NCBI RefSeq assembly: GCF_024704385.1
Contig: NZ_JAJDFX010000002.1
Span: 1,364,001 to 1,428,000 of the forward strand
Direction of reading: 5' to 3'
From: Cellulomonas sp. P24
GTDB taxonomy: Bacteria; Actinomycetota; Actinomycetes; Actinomycetales; Cellulomonadaceae
DNA: 64,000 nucleotides
A program made the translations under genes and the position numbers. This document shows positions 8,285 through 17,144 of this stretch, in pieces (position 1 is the first letter of the stretch; the number at the start of each line of letters is the position of its first letter). Under the pieces are notes generated by a model that made no database searches, had not been told where the DNA came from, and saw nothing but the letters and a program-made list of their open reading frames with translations.

Positions 8285-11200
8285 TCAGGTGCGTTGGAGG
8301 GTCTCGAGCAGCTCGACGGTGTCGTCTTCGAGGTCGCAGCCGGGGTCGATGGCGTCGATGCGGGCTTGCAGCTTGTCGATGAGTCGCTCGACCTCGTCGT
8401 GGTCTCCGGCATTGTGGGCGGCGGTGATGGCGTCGCGGAAGAGCTGCTCGTTGCAGGGGTCGACGGCCAGGCCGACGGCGGTGGCGTGTCGCGCACTGCG
8501 GAAGTTGCGGGCGTCGATCTCGACCAGCGCCAGGGCGTGGGCGACATCGGTGATGGTGTCGATCATCTCGTGGGTCAGGACGTCAGCCCATTCGTAGGCG
8601 CCGCGAGCAGCGCCGGTGAAAGGTCGCCCGCGCACCAGCGCCAGTGCGGCGCGCAGGTCCGTCGCGCCGTCCGGTCCGCGGCCCAGGCCTCGTGTGGACA
8701 GGTCCAGGAACTCCTCCCAGTCGGTGTGGACGGCCGGGTCCAGCCGGTAGTGGTCGTGGTTGGCGACCTTCAGCAGGTACGGATGGCCGTCGGTGGAGGT
8801 TCCGAGCCACGTACGCGCCCGGGAGATGTGGGCGTTACGGTTCGGGGGCTCGATCCGCTTGCCGTGTCCGAGGACTTCGTCCACCTGTTCCGCCGACGCC
8901 CCGGGCTGCAAAGCGAGAAACGCGATCAGCTCGACGTTTCGCCGGCTCCGGTCAGACGTCGTGGAGGTGTCAAGACCGGTGACCGTCACCGGCCCCAGGA
9001 CCAGGACGCGCGGATGCTCGCGCCCGCCGGTCGCTCGCTGGGGCGGATCCCCGTCCATGTCACCGGGGTCCTGCGCGGGCGGGCCGGGTTGGGGTAGGGC
9101 GGTGAGAACCTCGACGAGCTGGGACTCCACGGTCGCCGGTGGCGCGAATGGCGTACGGGCCGGTTCCTCGGCGGCCTCCCCGAGGGCCCGGATGAGCTGG
9201 TGGTAGTGGTCCTCGGGGAGCCGCTGGGCCCGAAACGCGCATCCGAGAGCGTCGAGCCGCGCCTCGCCGTCGATGTCGACCTCCAGCTGCCACGGTGAGC
9301 TGCGGTTGGTCGTCAGGACCGCATGACCAGACCACGGGGTCGTCGTTGCTGCCTGATTCGCGCCGAGAGAGATCGTGGGCGCCCAGGTGTCGGCGCCGGT
9401 GAGCGCAGCTCGTGCCGCCAGGGCATCGGCCACCCGGGCATGGTCCAGGACGCCACGGTTGTCCTCATCGGCCGCCACGCTGCGCTTCTCCAGGTCGCGT
9501 GTGCTTTCGACGCTCCGGGTTCGCGCCGGGTCGCTGACGGCGGCCAGGTCCGCGAACTCCGGTCCCAGGACGAGGTGTGCTCCGGCGCTCAGCGGGGATG
9601 TTGCCAGCTCGCAGGCCAGGGCACGCATGGCGGCCGTGACGGCCTCAGGTGGTCCGTTGACAGACAGGACACCGGCGGCCTCGAGGTTGATCACCATGAT
9701 CGCCCCCTCCCTCGTGATCCCGACTGTCACGAGCGCCGGGAACGGGTGCGGGAACAGTTCGACGCCCGCAGCGCCCTCCTGATCGGCGAAGTCCGCATGG
9801 GTTGCCCGCCAGGTGCGCGCGTCAACACGTGCGAACGGGGCCACAGGATCCTCGTCGTCCTCGACGAGGACCAGGTCGATGGTCTCTTCGGTGAGGAGGA
9901 TGCCCCCGACGCGCGGCAGGCTTCGTCCCGCTGCCCTGCACGCTGGACCGAGCAGGTGCAGTCCCCGGCGCAGCGAGTCCAGGGTCAAGCCCACCTCGGC
10001 CCGGCGAAGGGATCGCTCGGCCGTTTCGGCCGGCGAGCCCAGTTCGGGCAGCGGGATCCGCTCCCCCGCCCGGCGCAGGCGATGCTGACGGCGACGGCGA
10101 CGCGCCAGCTCGGCGGCCACACCGCTCGCCGCCAACGCTGTCAGACCCAAGACCAGGGTCCGGGTGAACGGGGCGCTGCCGGTGGCGTCGCCCGGTTGGG
10201 TCGCGGCGTCGGACGGCGCCGAGACGGTCAGCGCCGGAACCGGCAGCTGAACGCCAGGCCCGACCGCGCCGCCGTCGCCGCCTGGATTCGCAACCACGAC
10301 GGGGGCCGGGCTCCCGCGCCCGCTGACCGAGGGCCCCTGGGCCGAAGTGGCGTCCAAGGTCGGCGCAGCGCTCGGCGTCGCGGATGGGACCGCGGGTGGG
10401 GCCGGCAAGGGGATCGTCAGGTGCCAGCCGGGGCGGATGAGGTCGGGGTCAGTCAGGGTTTGTCCGTCGGGTTGGGGTGTGTGGGTGCTCAGGTCGTAGA
10501 TCTCTCGGTAGCGGGCACCGTCGCCGAGTTGCTGAGCGGCGATGTCCCACAGGGACTCACCCGCGGTCACGTCGTAGCTTCTGGTTTCCGTCGGTGCGGG
10601 GGTCGCCGTGCTGTTGGCGGCGGCTACGGGTGCGGGTAGCGCGGTTGCATCGACGGGCAGTCGCAGCTGCCAGCCGGGATAGACCCAGTGGTCGTCGGTC
10701 AGGGTGCGCCCGTCGGGTTGGGGTTGACCGAGGTTGAGGTCACGGATCTCGGTGTAGCGGGCGCCGTCGCCGAGGTGTCGTTCGGCCAGAGACCACAGGG
10801 TGTCACCGCGCGCGACGGTGATAACCGGATGGCGGTCGACCGGCCCGGTCGTCGAGGACCTCGCCGCCGCCGACGTCCCCGCCGGGGCCGTCGCCGCACC
10901 TCTCGCTGTAGCCGTCGTTGACTTCCTGGCATCAGTGAGGGGGTGTTGGGGTGCGGTGTCGACCAGGACCGCGGCGTGGGCGGTCGGGGCTCCAAGAAGC
11001 GGGGTGGAGGTGACGACAAGGAGCCCCGCGGCGGTGACAAGGATGGCGGCGGCGCGTTGGGTCACCCCGAGCAGCGGGATCGAGGGGACGGTGATGTGCC
11101 GGGCGGCGGCGGCCAGCTCGGTCAGGACGCTGAGGGTGAAGGCGGCCCAGGCGCCCCAGGCGACCAAGGTGACGGCGCCCAGGAACAGGGTGCCGTCGTC

Positions 11201-11395
11201 GGGTCGACTCAGCGTGGTGAGAACGGTGTCCCACGTGGGCCAGGTGCGCGACCACCCCAGGGGCGCCACCACCACCAGGGCTGCGGGCACACCCAGGACG
11301 AAGCCGACCAGCGCGAGGATGGCCGCCAGGGCGCGGGCGACATCGCCCGTGGTGCGGGTGCGCCGGGTGATTGTGGGTGCGTGGGTGGGGTTCAT
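8285..11395 (-). CDS. Membrane LysM protein fused to SARP/BTAD transcriptional-regulator domain
   Basis: A 1036-residue chimera. Three membrane segments (about 22-46, 71-96, 114-135) precede an exported Ala/Thr-rich linker and two LysM domains (about 190-247 and 273-330; VARGDTLWSLAERHLGDGAR, TAGESLWDIAAQQLGDGARY). A fourth membrane helix (about 412-431) returns the chain to the cytoplasm, followed by RRRRRQHRLRR. The last 260 residues hold an OmpR-like winged helix (VLVLGPVTVTGLD, NRNAHISRARTWLG) and a C-terminal BTAD helical repeat (ARNFRSARHATAVGLAVD). LysM binds peptidoglycan; SARP/BTAD proteins usually activate transcription. The topology suggests cell-wall sensing linked to DNA binding or complex assembly. 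ATGA overlap with the TadG-like gene fixes the start. Confidence 0.8.
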   Translation of the reverse strand: MNPTHAPTITRRTRTTGDVARALAAILALVGFVLGVPAALVVVAPLGWSRTWPTWDTVLTTLSRPDDGTLFLGAVTLVAWGAWAAFTLSVLTELAAAARHITVPSIPLLGVTQRAAAILVTAAGLLVVTSTPLLGAPTAHAAVLVDTAPQHPLTDARKSTTATARGAATAPAGTSAAARSSTTGPVDRHPVITVARGDTLWSLAERHLGDGARYTEIRDLNLGQPQPDGRTLTDDHWVYPGWQLRLPVDATALPAPVAAANSTATPAPTETRSYDVTAGESLWDIAAQQLGDGARYREIYDLSTHTPQPDGQTLTDPDLIRPGWHLTIPLPAPPAVPSATPSAAPTLDATSAQGPSVSGRGSPAPVVVANPGGDGGAVGPGVQLPVPALTVSAPSDAATQPGDATGSAPFTRTLVLGLTALAASGVAAELARRRRRQHRLRRAGERIPLPELGSPAETAERSLRRAEVGLTLDSLRRGLHLLGPACRAAGRSLPRVGGILLTEETIDLVLVEDDEDPVAPFARVDARTWRATHADFADQEGAAGVELFPHPFPALVTVGITREGAIMVINLEAAGVLSVNGPPEAVTAAMRALACELATSPLSAGAHLVLGPEFADLAAVSDPARTRSVESTRDLEKRSVAADEDNRGVLDHARVADALAARAALTGADTWAPTISLGANQAATTTPWSGHAVLTTNRSSPWQLEVDIDGEARLDALGCAFRAQRLPEDHYHQLIRALGEAAEEPARTPFAPPATVESQLVEVLTALPQPGPPAQDPGDMDGDPPQRATGGREHPRVLVLGPVTVTGLDTSTTSDRSRRNVELIAFLALQPGASAEQVDEVLGHGKRIEPPNRNAHISRARTWLGTSTDGHPYLLKVANHDHYRLDPAVHTDWEEFLDLSTRGLGRGPDGATDLRAALALVRGRPFTGAARGAYEWADVLTHEMIDTITDVAHALALVEIDARNFRSARHATAVGLAVDPCNEQLFRDAITAAHNAGDHDEVERLIDKLQARIDAIDPGCDLEDDTVELLETLQRT

Positions 11396-11847
11396 GTGCC
11401 GCCTCCGGTGACGCCGTGAACGAGAGTGACCCGGGCGTGGCCGGTCACGGTCAACGTGGTGATGCCGATCAGGCCCAGGAACACCGTCGGTGCGCTTGTG
11501 GTCACGGCGACCTGCAGGCTTTGCCCGTTCGGGGTGATGGTCACGGTCCCGGTCGCACCCGCGGCGGTGAGGTACGCGTTGGCCGCGGCCACGGCGGCTT
11601 GCCGGTCGACGCGGATGTCGCTGGAGGAGACGGCGGTGGGCAGGTCGATCACTTGACCGGCGGTGCGGGCGGCTTCAGCGGCGATGGCATCGGCGCGTTG
11701 GACCGCGCGCAGCTTCGCCCCGCCGTCGGCGACCAACCCGACCAGGACCAGCAGGCCGACCATCGTGATCGCCACGAACACCGTGACCGACCCGGTTTCC
11801 CGGTCGTTTGCGGCGGTCAGGCGCAGACGTGCGCGCAGGGTGGTCAT
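11392..11847 (-). CDS. TadG-like pilus assembly protein
   Basis: A 151-residue protein with one N-terminal membrane segment (VTVFVAITMVGLLVLVGLVA) preceded by the RETGSVTVF pattern typical of TadE/TadG pseudopilins, then an exported Ala/Thr-rich domain. The ATG at 11847 overlaps the upstream stop (ATGA), so the four extra codons reaching 11859 are not used. TadG-type proteins sit with the Tad secretion machine and may anchor or cap the pilus. It lacks the large von Willebrand domain of full-length TadG. Confidence 0.72.
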   Translation of the reverse strand: MTTLRARLRLTAANDRETGSVTVFVAITMVGLLVLVGLVADGGAKLRAVQRADAIAAEAARTAGQVIDLPTAVSSSDIRVDRQAAVAAANAYLTAAGATGTVTITPNGQSLQVAVTTSAPTVFLGLIGITTLTVTGHARVTLVHGVTGGGT

Positions 11848-12284
11848 CGGGTGCGCCACGAATCGAGGGGCGAGGTGGCGTGGGCGGTGAGGGTGCGTGC
11901 TCCTGGCAGACCGGGTAGGGCCAGGTCCGCGAAGGACACCGTGCAGGCGATCGTCGCGGTGACGGTGGCGGGTTGCCCGACCGGGGCGGCGAACCCTGAG
12001 GTGTCGATGACGACGGTGACCGGTGCACAGCGCAGGTTCTGGGCGGTCAGCTCCCGATCAACGGCGACGGTGCCGGTGGCCTGGGCGGCAGCTGGGGTGC
12101 GGGCCAGGGACGCGTCGCGGGCCGCGACGGCCGCGGCGTGCTCCACGGCCCCGGCGGCGACCTGCACACGCCCGGCCAGGACCACCAGCCCGAGAAGGAG
12201 CAGCAGGGCCGGGGCCAGGATCGCCAACTCCAGGGTCGCTGAGCCCCGCTGGCGGTCGGTGGTCAGGCGCACGAGGTGGTTCAT
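11844..12284 (-). CDS. TadE-like pseudopilin
   Basis: A 146-residue protein. The N-terminus has RQRGSATLELAILAPALLLL, the processing-site and membrane-helix pattern of TadE family minor pilins (Glu five residues after the Gly). A short exported domain with two cysteines (LRCAPV, IACTV) follows and could form a disulfide. The start at 12284 makes an ATGA overlap with the next TadE-like gene. Part of the Tad pilus block; probably processed by a prepilin peptidase that is not in this window. Confidence 0.75.
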   Translation of the reverse strand: MNHLVRLTTDRQRGSATLELAILAPALLLLLGLVVLAGRVQVAAGAVEHAAAVAARDASLARTPAAAQATGTVAVDRELTAQNLRCAPVTVVIDTSGFAAPVGQPATVTATIACTVSFADLALPGLPGARTLTAHATSPLDSWRTR

Positions 12285-12730
12285 GGTGCACCTGGCGTGG
12301 TGAAGCGTTCTCGGGGTCCGGAGGCGGACTGGGTGACGACCAGCCCGGGAACGCCGGGCACGATTGACAGGGACCGACCGGTGACCTGCACCCCGACCTG
12401 CCCGGCGCCGGGTGTGGTGGCCGCCACGGTCACGTCGGTCAGGGTGCCCGCGCCGTGGGCGGCGAGGAACTCCCGGGCTCGGGCGGGTCCAGAACCGGGG
12501 TCGGTCGAATACGCACGGGCGGCGCTGACGCCTTCTTGGGCGGCGGTCAGGGCCAGGGAGCGGGCGTGGAACCACAGCCCGTACTGCACGATCGCGACGA
12601 TCAGGGCCAGCAGCACCGGGAACAGGATTGCGATCTCCACGCTGACCGAGCCCGCGTCCCGCCGCGCCGACCGCGCGCGCCGGCGGGCCCGGGCGCTAAG
12701 GGTTCGGGAACGGGCTGTCGTCGTTGTCAT
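12281..12730 (-). CDS. TadE/TadF-like pseudopilin
   Basis: A 149-residue protein with a basic N-terminus (RARRRARSARRDAG), then GSVSVEIAILFPVLLALIVA, a TadE-type membrane segment with the conserved Glu. A roughly 90-residue exported domain follows. ATG 12730 is the only sensible start. It and the following TadE-like gene are probably minor pseudopilins of the same fibre. Confidence 0.74.
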   Translation of the reverse strand: MTTTTARSRTLSARARRRARSARRDAGSVSVEIAILFPVLLALIVAIVQYGLWFHARSLALTAAQEGVSAARAYSTDPGSGPARAREFLAAHGAGTLTDVTVAATTPGAGQVGVQVTGRSLSIVPGVPGLVVTQSASGPRERFTTPGAP

Positions 12731-12745
12731 GGGTGGCGCGTCGGG

Positions 12746-12961
12746 TTAGTTGATCTGGTTGACGCGGCGGGTGACGGCGGCGGTGATCGCCACGACCAGC
12801 AAGGTGGCGACCGCGATCAGGCCCAGGACGATGATGACCAGCTCCAACGTGTTGGACCCCGCGTCGCCGGCACCGGTGTGGATGCGGCGCGCGCGGTCGC
12901 CGATGAGGCGGCGGGTGGTGGCCAGGTACCCGGTCAGCAGGATCCAGGCGGTGGTGGGCAT
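12746..12961 (-). CDS. Small Flp-like pilin
   Basis: A 71-residue protein. A basic leader (about 35 residues) ends in GAGDAGSNTLEL, followed by a single strongly hydrophobic helix (VIIVLGLIAVATLLVVAITA) and a short RRVNQIN tail. The Gly-then-Glu(+5) pattern before the helix is that of Flp/type IVb pilins. Its place between tadC and the tadE-like genes supports it being the major fibre subunit. Divergence from classical Flp (no EY pair) lowers confidence. Confidence 0.65.
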   Translation of the reverse strand: MPTTAWILLTGYLATTRRLIGDRARRIHTGAGDAGSNTLELVIIVLGLIAVATLLVVAITAAVTRRVNQIN

Positions 12962-12983
12962 GGCGTGCTCCGATCTGGTGGGG

Positions 12984-13892
12984 TTAGCCGAACAGGATGC
13001 GGGTGAAGGCGGGGTAGGCGATCAGGGCCATGAACGCGACCCCGAGCAGGGCGACGGGCACGACCATGTGCTCAGAGGCGGCGTTGGCCTTGGCGGTGGT
13101 GGCGGTCAACAGCTGGGTGCGCAGCGACGTGGCGCGGGCCCGCAGGGTCGCATAGACCGCGGCGCCGTCCTGGCCGGACAGGGCCATGATGTCCGCCAGG
13201 TCGCCGAGCTCGGGAACCCCGGTGGCCTCGGCGAGGTCGCTCAGGCCTTGCCAGGGTGGGAGCCCGGCGAGTTCGGCGCGCAGCAGGGCGTCGCGGATGC
13301 GGTCGAACTCCCGCGACCCGCCGATGGCCGCGGCGCGGTCCAGGGCCTCGGTGGTGCCCGCGTCGGCCGCGCGTTCCAGGGCGACGAGCTCGAGGAACAC
13401 GCACGCGGCCCGGCGCATGGACTCCCGGGCGAGGCCGGCCCGTCGTCGCAGGTCGACGTCGGGCACCACGAACCCCGCCCCGGCCAGTACGATGGCGCCC
13501 GCGGCCGGGATCGCGACTGGCGTGCCCACACCCGCCGCAGCCGCAACCAAGGCGAGCAGGGTGGGGGCGGCCAGGCCGAGCAGGGCGAACGTGGTCTTGC
13601 GGGCGGCAAGGTCTTCTGGGACCTGGTCGACCATGTGCAGGTCGGCTGTGTACCGGGCCAGGCCCAGGGACTCCACGAGCTGTGGGAGCACCCGGCGCCG
13701 GACACTCGCCCACAGCTGTGGTCCAGGCGCCGTGGTGGGCGGGTCGGTGCGCAGACCTGGGTCGCCGGCGTGGGGGTCCAGGCGTGTCAGGGCGGCGTGC
13801 AGGTTCGGGCGGGTCGGCACCAGGCCGGCCACCAGGATGCTCAGGCCGGCGCCGACCAGGGCGCCGGCGAGCAGGATCTGCCAGGTGATCAC
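12984..13892 (-). CDS. tadC: TadC-like type II/IV secretion inner-membrane platform protein
   Basis: A 302-residue protein of the type II secretion F family. It has an N-terminal membrane segment (WQILLAGALVGAGLSILVAG), a central hydrophobic pair (about 120-160), a cytoplasmic helical region (VFLELVALERAADAG) and a C-terminal membrane helix (VVPVALLGVAFMALIAYPAF). GTG 13892 overlaps the tadB stop (GTGA). In Tad systems TadB and TadC together form the membrane base that the TadA ATPase drives. Confidence 0.82.
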   Translation of the reverse strand: MITWQILLAGALVGAGLSILVAGLVPTRPNLHAALTRLDPHAGDPGLRTDPPTTAPGPQLWASVRRRVLPQLVESLGLARYTADLHMVDQVPEDLAARKTTFALLGLAAPTLLALVAAAAGVGTPVAIPAAGAIVLAGAGFVVPDVDLRRRAGLARESMRRAACVFLELVALERAADAGTTEALDRAAAIGGSREFDRIRDALLRAELAGLPPWQGLSDLAEATGVPELGDLADIMALSGQDGAAVYATLRARATSLRTQLLTATTAKANAASEHMVVPVALLGVAFMALIAYPAFTRILFG

Positions 13893-14803
13893 CGCTCCCA
13901 CCCTCTCGAGTTCGCGACCCCATCGCCTTCGGTATTGGTGAACCGATGGGAAACGGTGAGGAAGCGGGGTTCGGGTGGGGACAGGGTCAGGGCCCGCATC
14001 CACGCCAGGCAGCCGATGAACCCGCCCGCAATCAGGGCTAGGACGAGCTGGCCGATCGGGTCGCCGTACGGGGCGAGGTAGGTGCCGTTCAGGGCACCGG
14101 CGCCTACGACGCCCAGGGTGATCAGGGTGACGGCGCGGGCTGTGGTGCGGGGTTTGGCGCGTTCGGCCTCGACCTTGCGGCGTACGGCGACGTCGTCGGC
14201 GACCGAGTCCGCGACCGCGGTCAGCACCCGGGCCAGGCCCGGTCCGCGGCGCCGGGAAGCCAGCACCAGTGCGGCAACGACCAGGTCGGCTGCGGCGTCG
14301 TTCAGGTCGTCGGCGAAGGCCCGCAACGCCTGTTCGGTAGTCCACCTGGCCGAAAGCCGGGCGACCAGGGCGGTGACCTCGGGCGCGATTGGGGGTGGGC
14401 AGGTGCGCAGGCTGGTGGTGATCCCTTGTTCCAGGCCGACCCCGGCCAGCAGGATGTCCGCCAGTCGCCTCGTCCATTCCTCGATGGCCTCGATCCGGTC
14501 GATGCCCCGGGCTGCGACCTGGGTGGTGCTCAGCAGGACCGGCAGCCCTATCAGCGTCGCGGACACGATCGCCCCGGCGACCGGCCACCGTGAGAGCAGC
14601 CACACCAGTGCGCCCGCACCCAGTGCGACCGGCCAACGCCAGCGCGCCCACCCCGTGCGCAGTGCGACCGGTGTCGGCCTGGCGGGCCGCCGCCTCCGAC
14701 GCCGCCTCAGGGGCGAAGCCGTGGTGCGCCGCGCGCCGACCAGGATCGCCAGGCCGCCGGCAGTGAGGAGTGCGCCGGCAACTCCGGCCAGCAGCGCGCT
14801 CAC
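13889..14803 (-). CDS. tadB: TadB-like inner-membrane platform protein
   Basis: A 304-residue type II secretion F family protein. It begins at GTG 14803 (GTGA overlap with tadA) with a membrane helix (SALLAGVAGALLTAGGLAIL), a basic RRRRRRRR stretch, further N-terminal hydrophobic segments, a cytoplasmic coiled domain (IEAIEEWTRRLADILLAGVG) and two C-terminal membrane helices (LITLGVVGAGALNGTYL, GQLVLALIAGGFIGCLAW). It partners TadC in the pilus export platform. Confidence 0.82.
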   Translation of the reverse strand: MSALLAGVAGALLTAGGLAILVGARRTTASPLRRRRRRRPARPTPVALRTGWARWRWPVALGAGALVWLLSRWPVAGAIVSATLIGLPVLLSTTQVAARGIDRIEAIEEWTRRLADILLAGVGLEQGITTSLRTCPPPIAPEVTALVARLSARWTTEQALRAFADDLNDAAADLVVAALVLASRRRGPGLARVLTAVADSVADDVAVRRKVEAERAKPRTTARAVTLITLGVVGAGALNGTYLAPYGDPIGQLVLALIAGGFIGCLAWMRALTLSPPEPRFLTVSHRFTNTEGDGVANSRGWER

Positions 14804-16374
14804 CGGAAGCCGCCCGTGTTCCGGTGGGCGGGGGCGGTGCGGGGAGCGGGTGGGTTCAGTCGGGTGGTCCAGGTTCCGCCCGGGTGGTCCAGGAATGCGG
14901 CGTCGAACCCGGCGCGCACCAGGTCGGGCAGGCACTGCGGGCGGTGCAGGGGGACACCTCGACCGTCTGGTCCCGGGCCGAAGACGGTTGTGGTGGTGGG
15001 GCGGGAGCCTTCACCGAGGCCGTTGATCTCCACGACCTGGGACACGAACCGGTGCTTGGGTCCACCGGTGGCGGACTCGTCCACCAACGTCAGGTGCACC
15101 AGCAGGTCCACCGATCCGGCCAGGAGCCGGTAGGCGAACGTGTCGGTCATCCCCAGCCCGGTCGACAGGCACAAGGTCACGATGCGGTCGATCGCGTGCT
15201 GGGCGGTGCGGGCGTGGATCGTGCACAAGGATCCGTCCCCGGTGGACATCGCCTCGAGCATCGGTAGGACCTCACCGCCGCGGACCTCCCCGACGATGAT
15301 CCGGCGCAGGTTCATCCGCAGCGCGTCGGTGACCAGGTCGGTCAGGGTGATCTCCCCGGCGCGGTGCCCGCCGGGACCGGTCTCCGCGGAGCCCTCGCGG
15401 GCTTCCATGGCCACCACTCGCGGGTGGCGTTCGGGCAGGTCGTGCAGGTGCAGCTCGTACTCCTTCTCGATCGTGGCGAAGCGCTCCAGGGGGGCGAACT
15501 CATTGGCCAGGGCGCGGATCAGGGTGGTTTTGCCGGCGTTCTGCAGACCGGTGACCACGATGTTCTTGCCCGCGCCGATCGCCGCCCGCAGAAACCCGGC
15601 CAACGCCGTGTCCAGGGTGCCCAGATTCACCAGGTCGTTCAGGTCCACGTCGCGGACCCGGTGGCGGCGGATCACGACGTGGGGTTTGGGGGTGGTCCAG
15701 GCCATCGCGGCCAGGCGCGAGCCGTCGTCCAGGCGCAGGTGCAACGCCGGGTGGGCGGAGGAGAACATTCGCTCCGATGTCCCGGTGCGCGCGGCCAACA
15801 GCTGCAGGATCTCGATGAGCTCCTCGTCGGAGTCCGCGACCGGTGGGCCCTGGCGGTCGTGGCCGTCGGCGTAGGAGATCCACACCCGGTCGTGCCCGTC
15901 GACCTCGATGTTCTCCACACCCGGGTCATCGACCAACGGCTGCAACCGGCCCAACCCGAACAGGGCCGCCATCACCGCCCCGGCGAGGGCCATCTCGTGC
16001 TCGACCGGCCACGGGTCCAACCCGGCCCGCACCCGCGCACCGGAACGGTCCGCGAGCTCTTGTGCCACCAGGGCCCGGGCCAGCTCCCGGCGGGCCGCCG
16101 AGCCGGTGACTTGGGCGCCCTGCAGCCGGGTCGCTAAGTGCGCGGCCACCACCTTGCGCACCTCGCGCACCAGCGACGGGTCCACCACCGCCGGACCAGG
16201 CAAGACCTCCACGCCAGGCGAGGCCGCAGTCAGTGTCTCGGGCACTTCAGCCGGGAAGCGGCCGCCGGAACGGTCGAGGTGCACGGCCGGAGCCGGCGCC
16301 AGAAAGGTCTGCCCGTTTGCCGTGTGCCCGTCGGAGAGGTGCAGCGATGCGAGGGTCGGGTCGGCGGCGTTCAT
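14800..16374 (-). CDS. tadA: TadA/CpaF secretion ATPase
   Basis: A 524-residue GspE-family ATPase. The N-terminal helical domain (about 60-130) precedes the CpaF core. Walker A lies at 276-283 (GLQNAGKT), the Asp-box region follows with FATIEKEYELHLHD, and Walker B is at 357-368 (RRIIVGEVRGGE). A His box is visible as CTIHARTAQHAIDRI. It powers assembly of the Tad/Flp-type fibre. The start at 16374 overlaps the MinD-like stop (ATGA); the frame upstream of it has no coding character. Confidence 0.9.
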   Translation of the reverse strand: MNAADPTLASLHLSDGHTANGQTFLAPAPAVHLDRSGGRFPAEVPETLTAASPGVEVLPGPAVVDPSLVREVRKVVAAHLATRLQGAQVTGSAARRELARALVAQELADRSGARVRAGLDPWPVEHEMALAGAVMAALFGLGRLQPLVDDPGVENIEVDGHDRVWISYADGHDRQGPPVADSDEELIEILQLLAARTGTSERMFSSAHPALHLRLDDGSRLAAMAWTTPKPHVVIRRHRVRDVDLNDLVNLGTLDTALAGFLRAAIGAGKNIVVTGLQNAGKTTLIRALANEFAPLERFATIEKEYELHLHDLPERHPRVVAMEAREGSAETGPGGHRAGEITLTDLVTDALRMNLRRIIVGEVRGGEVLPMLEAMSTGDGSLCTIHARTAQHAIDRIVTLCLSTGLGMTDTFAYRLLAGSVDLLVHLTLVDESATGGPKHRFVSQVVEINGLGEGSRPTTTTVFGPGPDGRGVPLHRPQCLPDLVRAGFDAAFLDHPGGTWTTRLNPPAPRTAPAHRNTGGFR

Positions 16375-17144
16375 GAACCCGCCCCCGGGACCAGGACGTC
16401 CACACCTGCCATGAGGCCGGTCGCCAGCGCGCGGGCGCTGCGCAGCAGCGCGGAGCGTTCGAACCGCCACCCCAGACCCCCACCGGTGGACAGCACACCG
16501 GCCGCCCAGGTGTCATGCGCCACGACCGGCAGATGCTGAAGACTTAGCTCGCGGGCGATCTCACCCGGGGTGTACGGGTCGGATCGGCCCACCACGACCG
16601 CGCCTGTCGAGGGACCGGGCCCGCGGGTGTCCCTCAACGCCCGCAACCCCGAGACTGCCCCGGAGACCGACGCCAAGGTTGAGCCCAGCACGACGGCGAC
16701 CACGTCGGCCTGCTCCACCAGCAGGGTGGGCTCGTGGCGGTGACCCAGGCGTCCAAGGTCGACCAGCACATCCACACCGGACGCCCCCAGGTCGCGGGCG
16801 GCCTCCACAAGACCGGACCACACCGGCCACAACGCCCGCGCCTGCGCAGGGTCCGTGATCCCCGTTAGAACCAGCCGGTCCTCGCTGGGGTCCAGGGCGA
16901 CACAGTGCTCGAGCACGGCGTCGGGGGTGATCGGGGCCCGCTCGGCCGCCAACCCCAGCACGCCCATACCCGCGGGCACACCCGCCTGCAGATACCCGGG
17001 CAGGATGCCCGACCCGGCGACGTCGGCGTCCACCACCAGCACCCGCCGGTCCGGAAAGACCAACGGCCACACCCACCCCAGCGCCAGGGTTGTCGTCGTG
17101 ACCCCGGGGGCGCCGGTCGCTGAGCACAACACGATCAGGCTCAC
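16371..17144 (-). CDS. MinD/CpaE-like protein with altered P-loop
   Basis: A 257-residue ParA/MinD-superfamily protein. The N-terminus has the expected beta-strand and loop (VLCSATGAPGVTTTTLALG). The deviant Walker A of this family (KGGxGKT) is replaced by GAPGVTTTT at 11-19, with neither the signature nor the P-loop lysine. VLVVDADVAGSG (A' motif) and DVLVDLGRLG (B motif) remain. CpaE/TadZ proteins position Tad pilus machines at the pole; loss of the lysine suggests it binds but may not hydrolyse ATP (inference). GTG 17144 forms a GTGA overlap with the SAF gene. Confidence 0.75.
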   Translation of the reverse strand: MSLIVLCSATGAPGVTTTTLALGWVWPLVFPDRRVLVVDADVAGSGILPGYLQAGVPAGMGVLGLAAERAPITPDAVLEHCVALDPSEDRLVLTGITDPAQARALWPVWSGLVEAARDLGASGVDVLVDLGRLGHRHEPTLLVEQADVVAVVLGSTLASVSGAVSGLRALRDTRGPGPSTGAVVVGRSDPYTPGEIARELSLQHLPVVAHDTWAAGVLSTGGGLGWRFERSALLRSARALATGLMAGVDVLVPGAGS

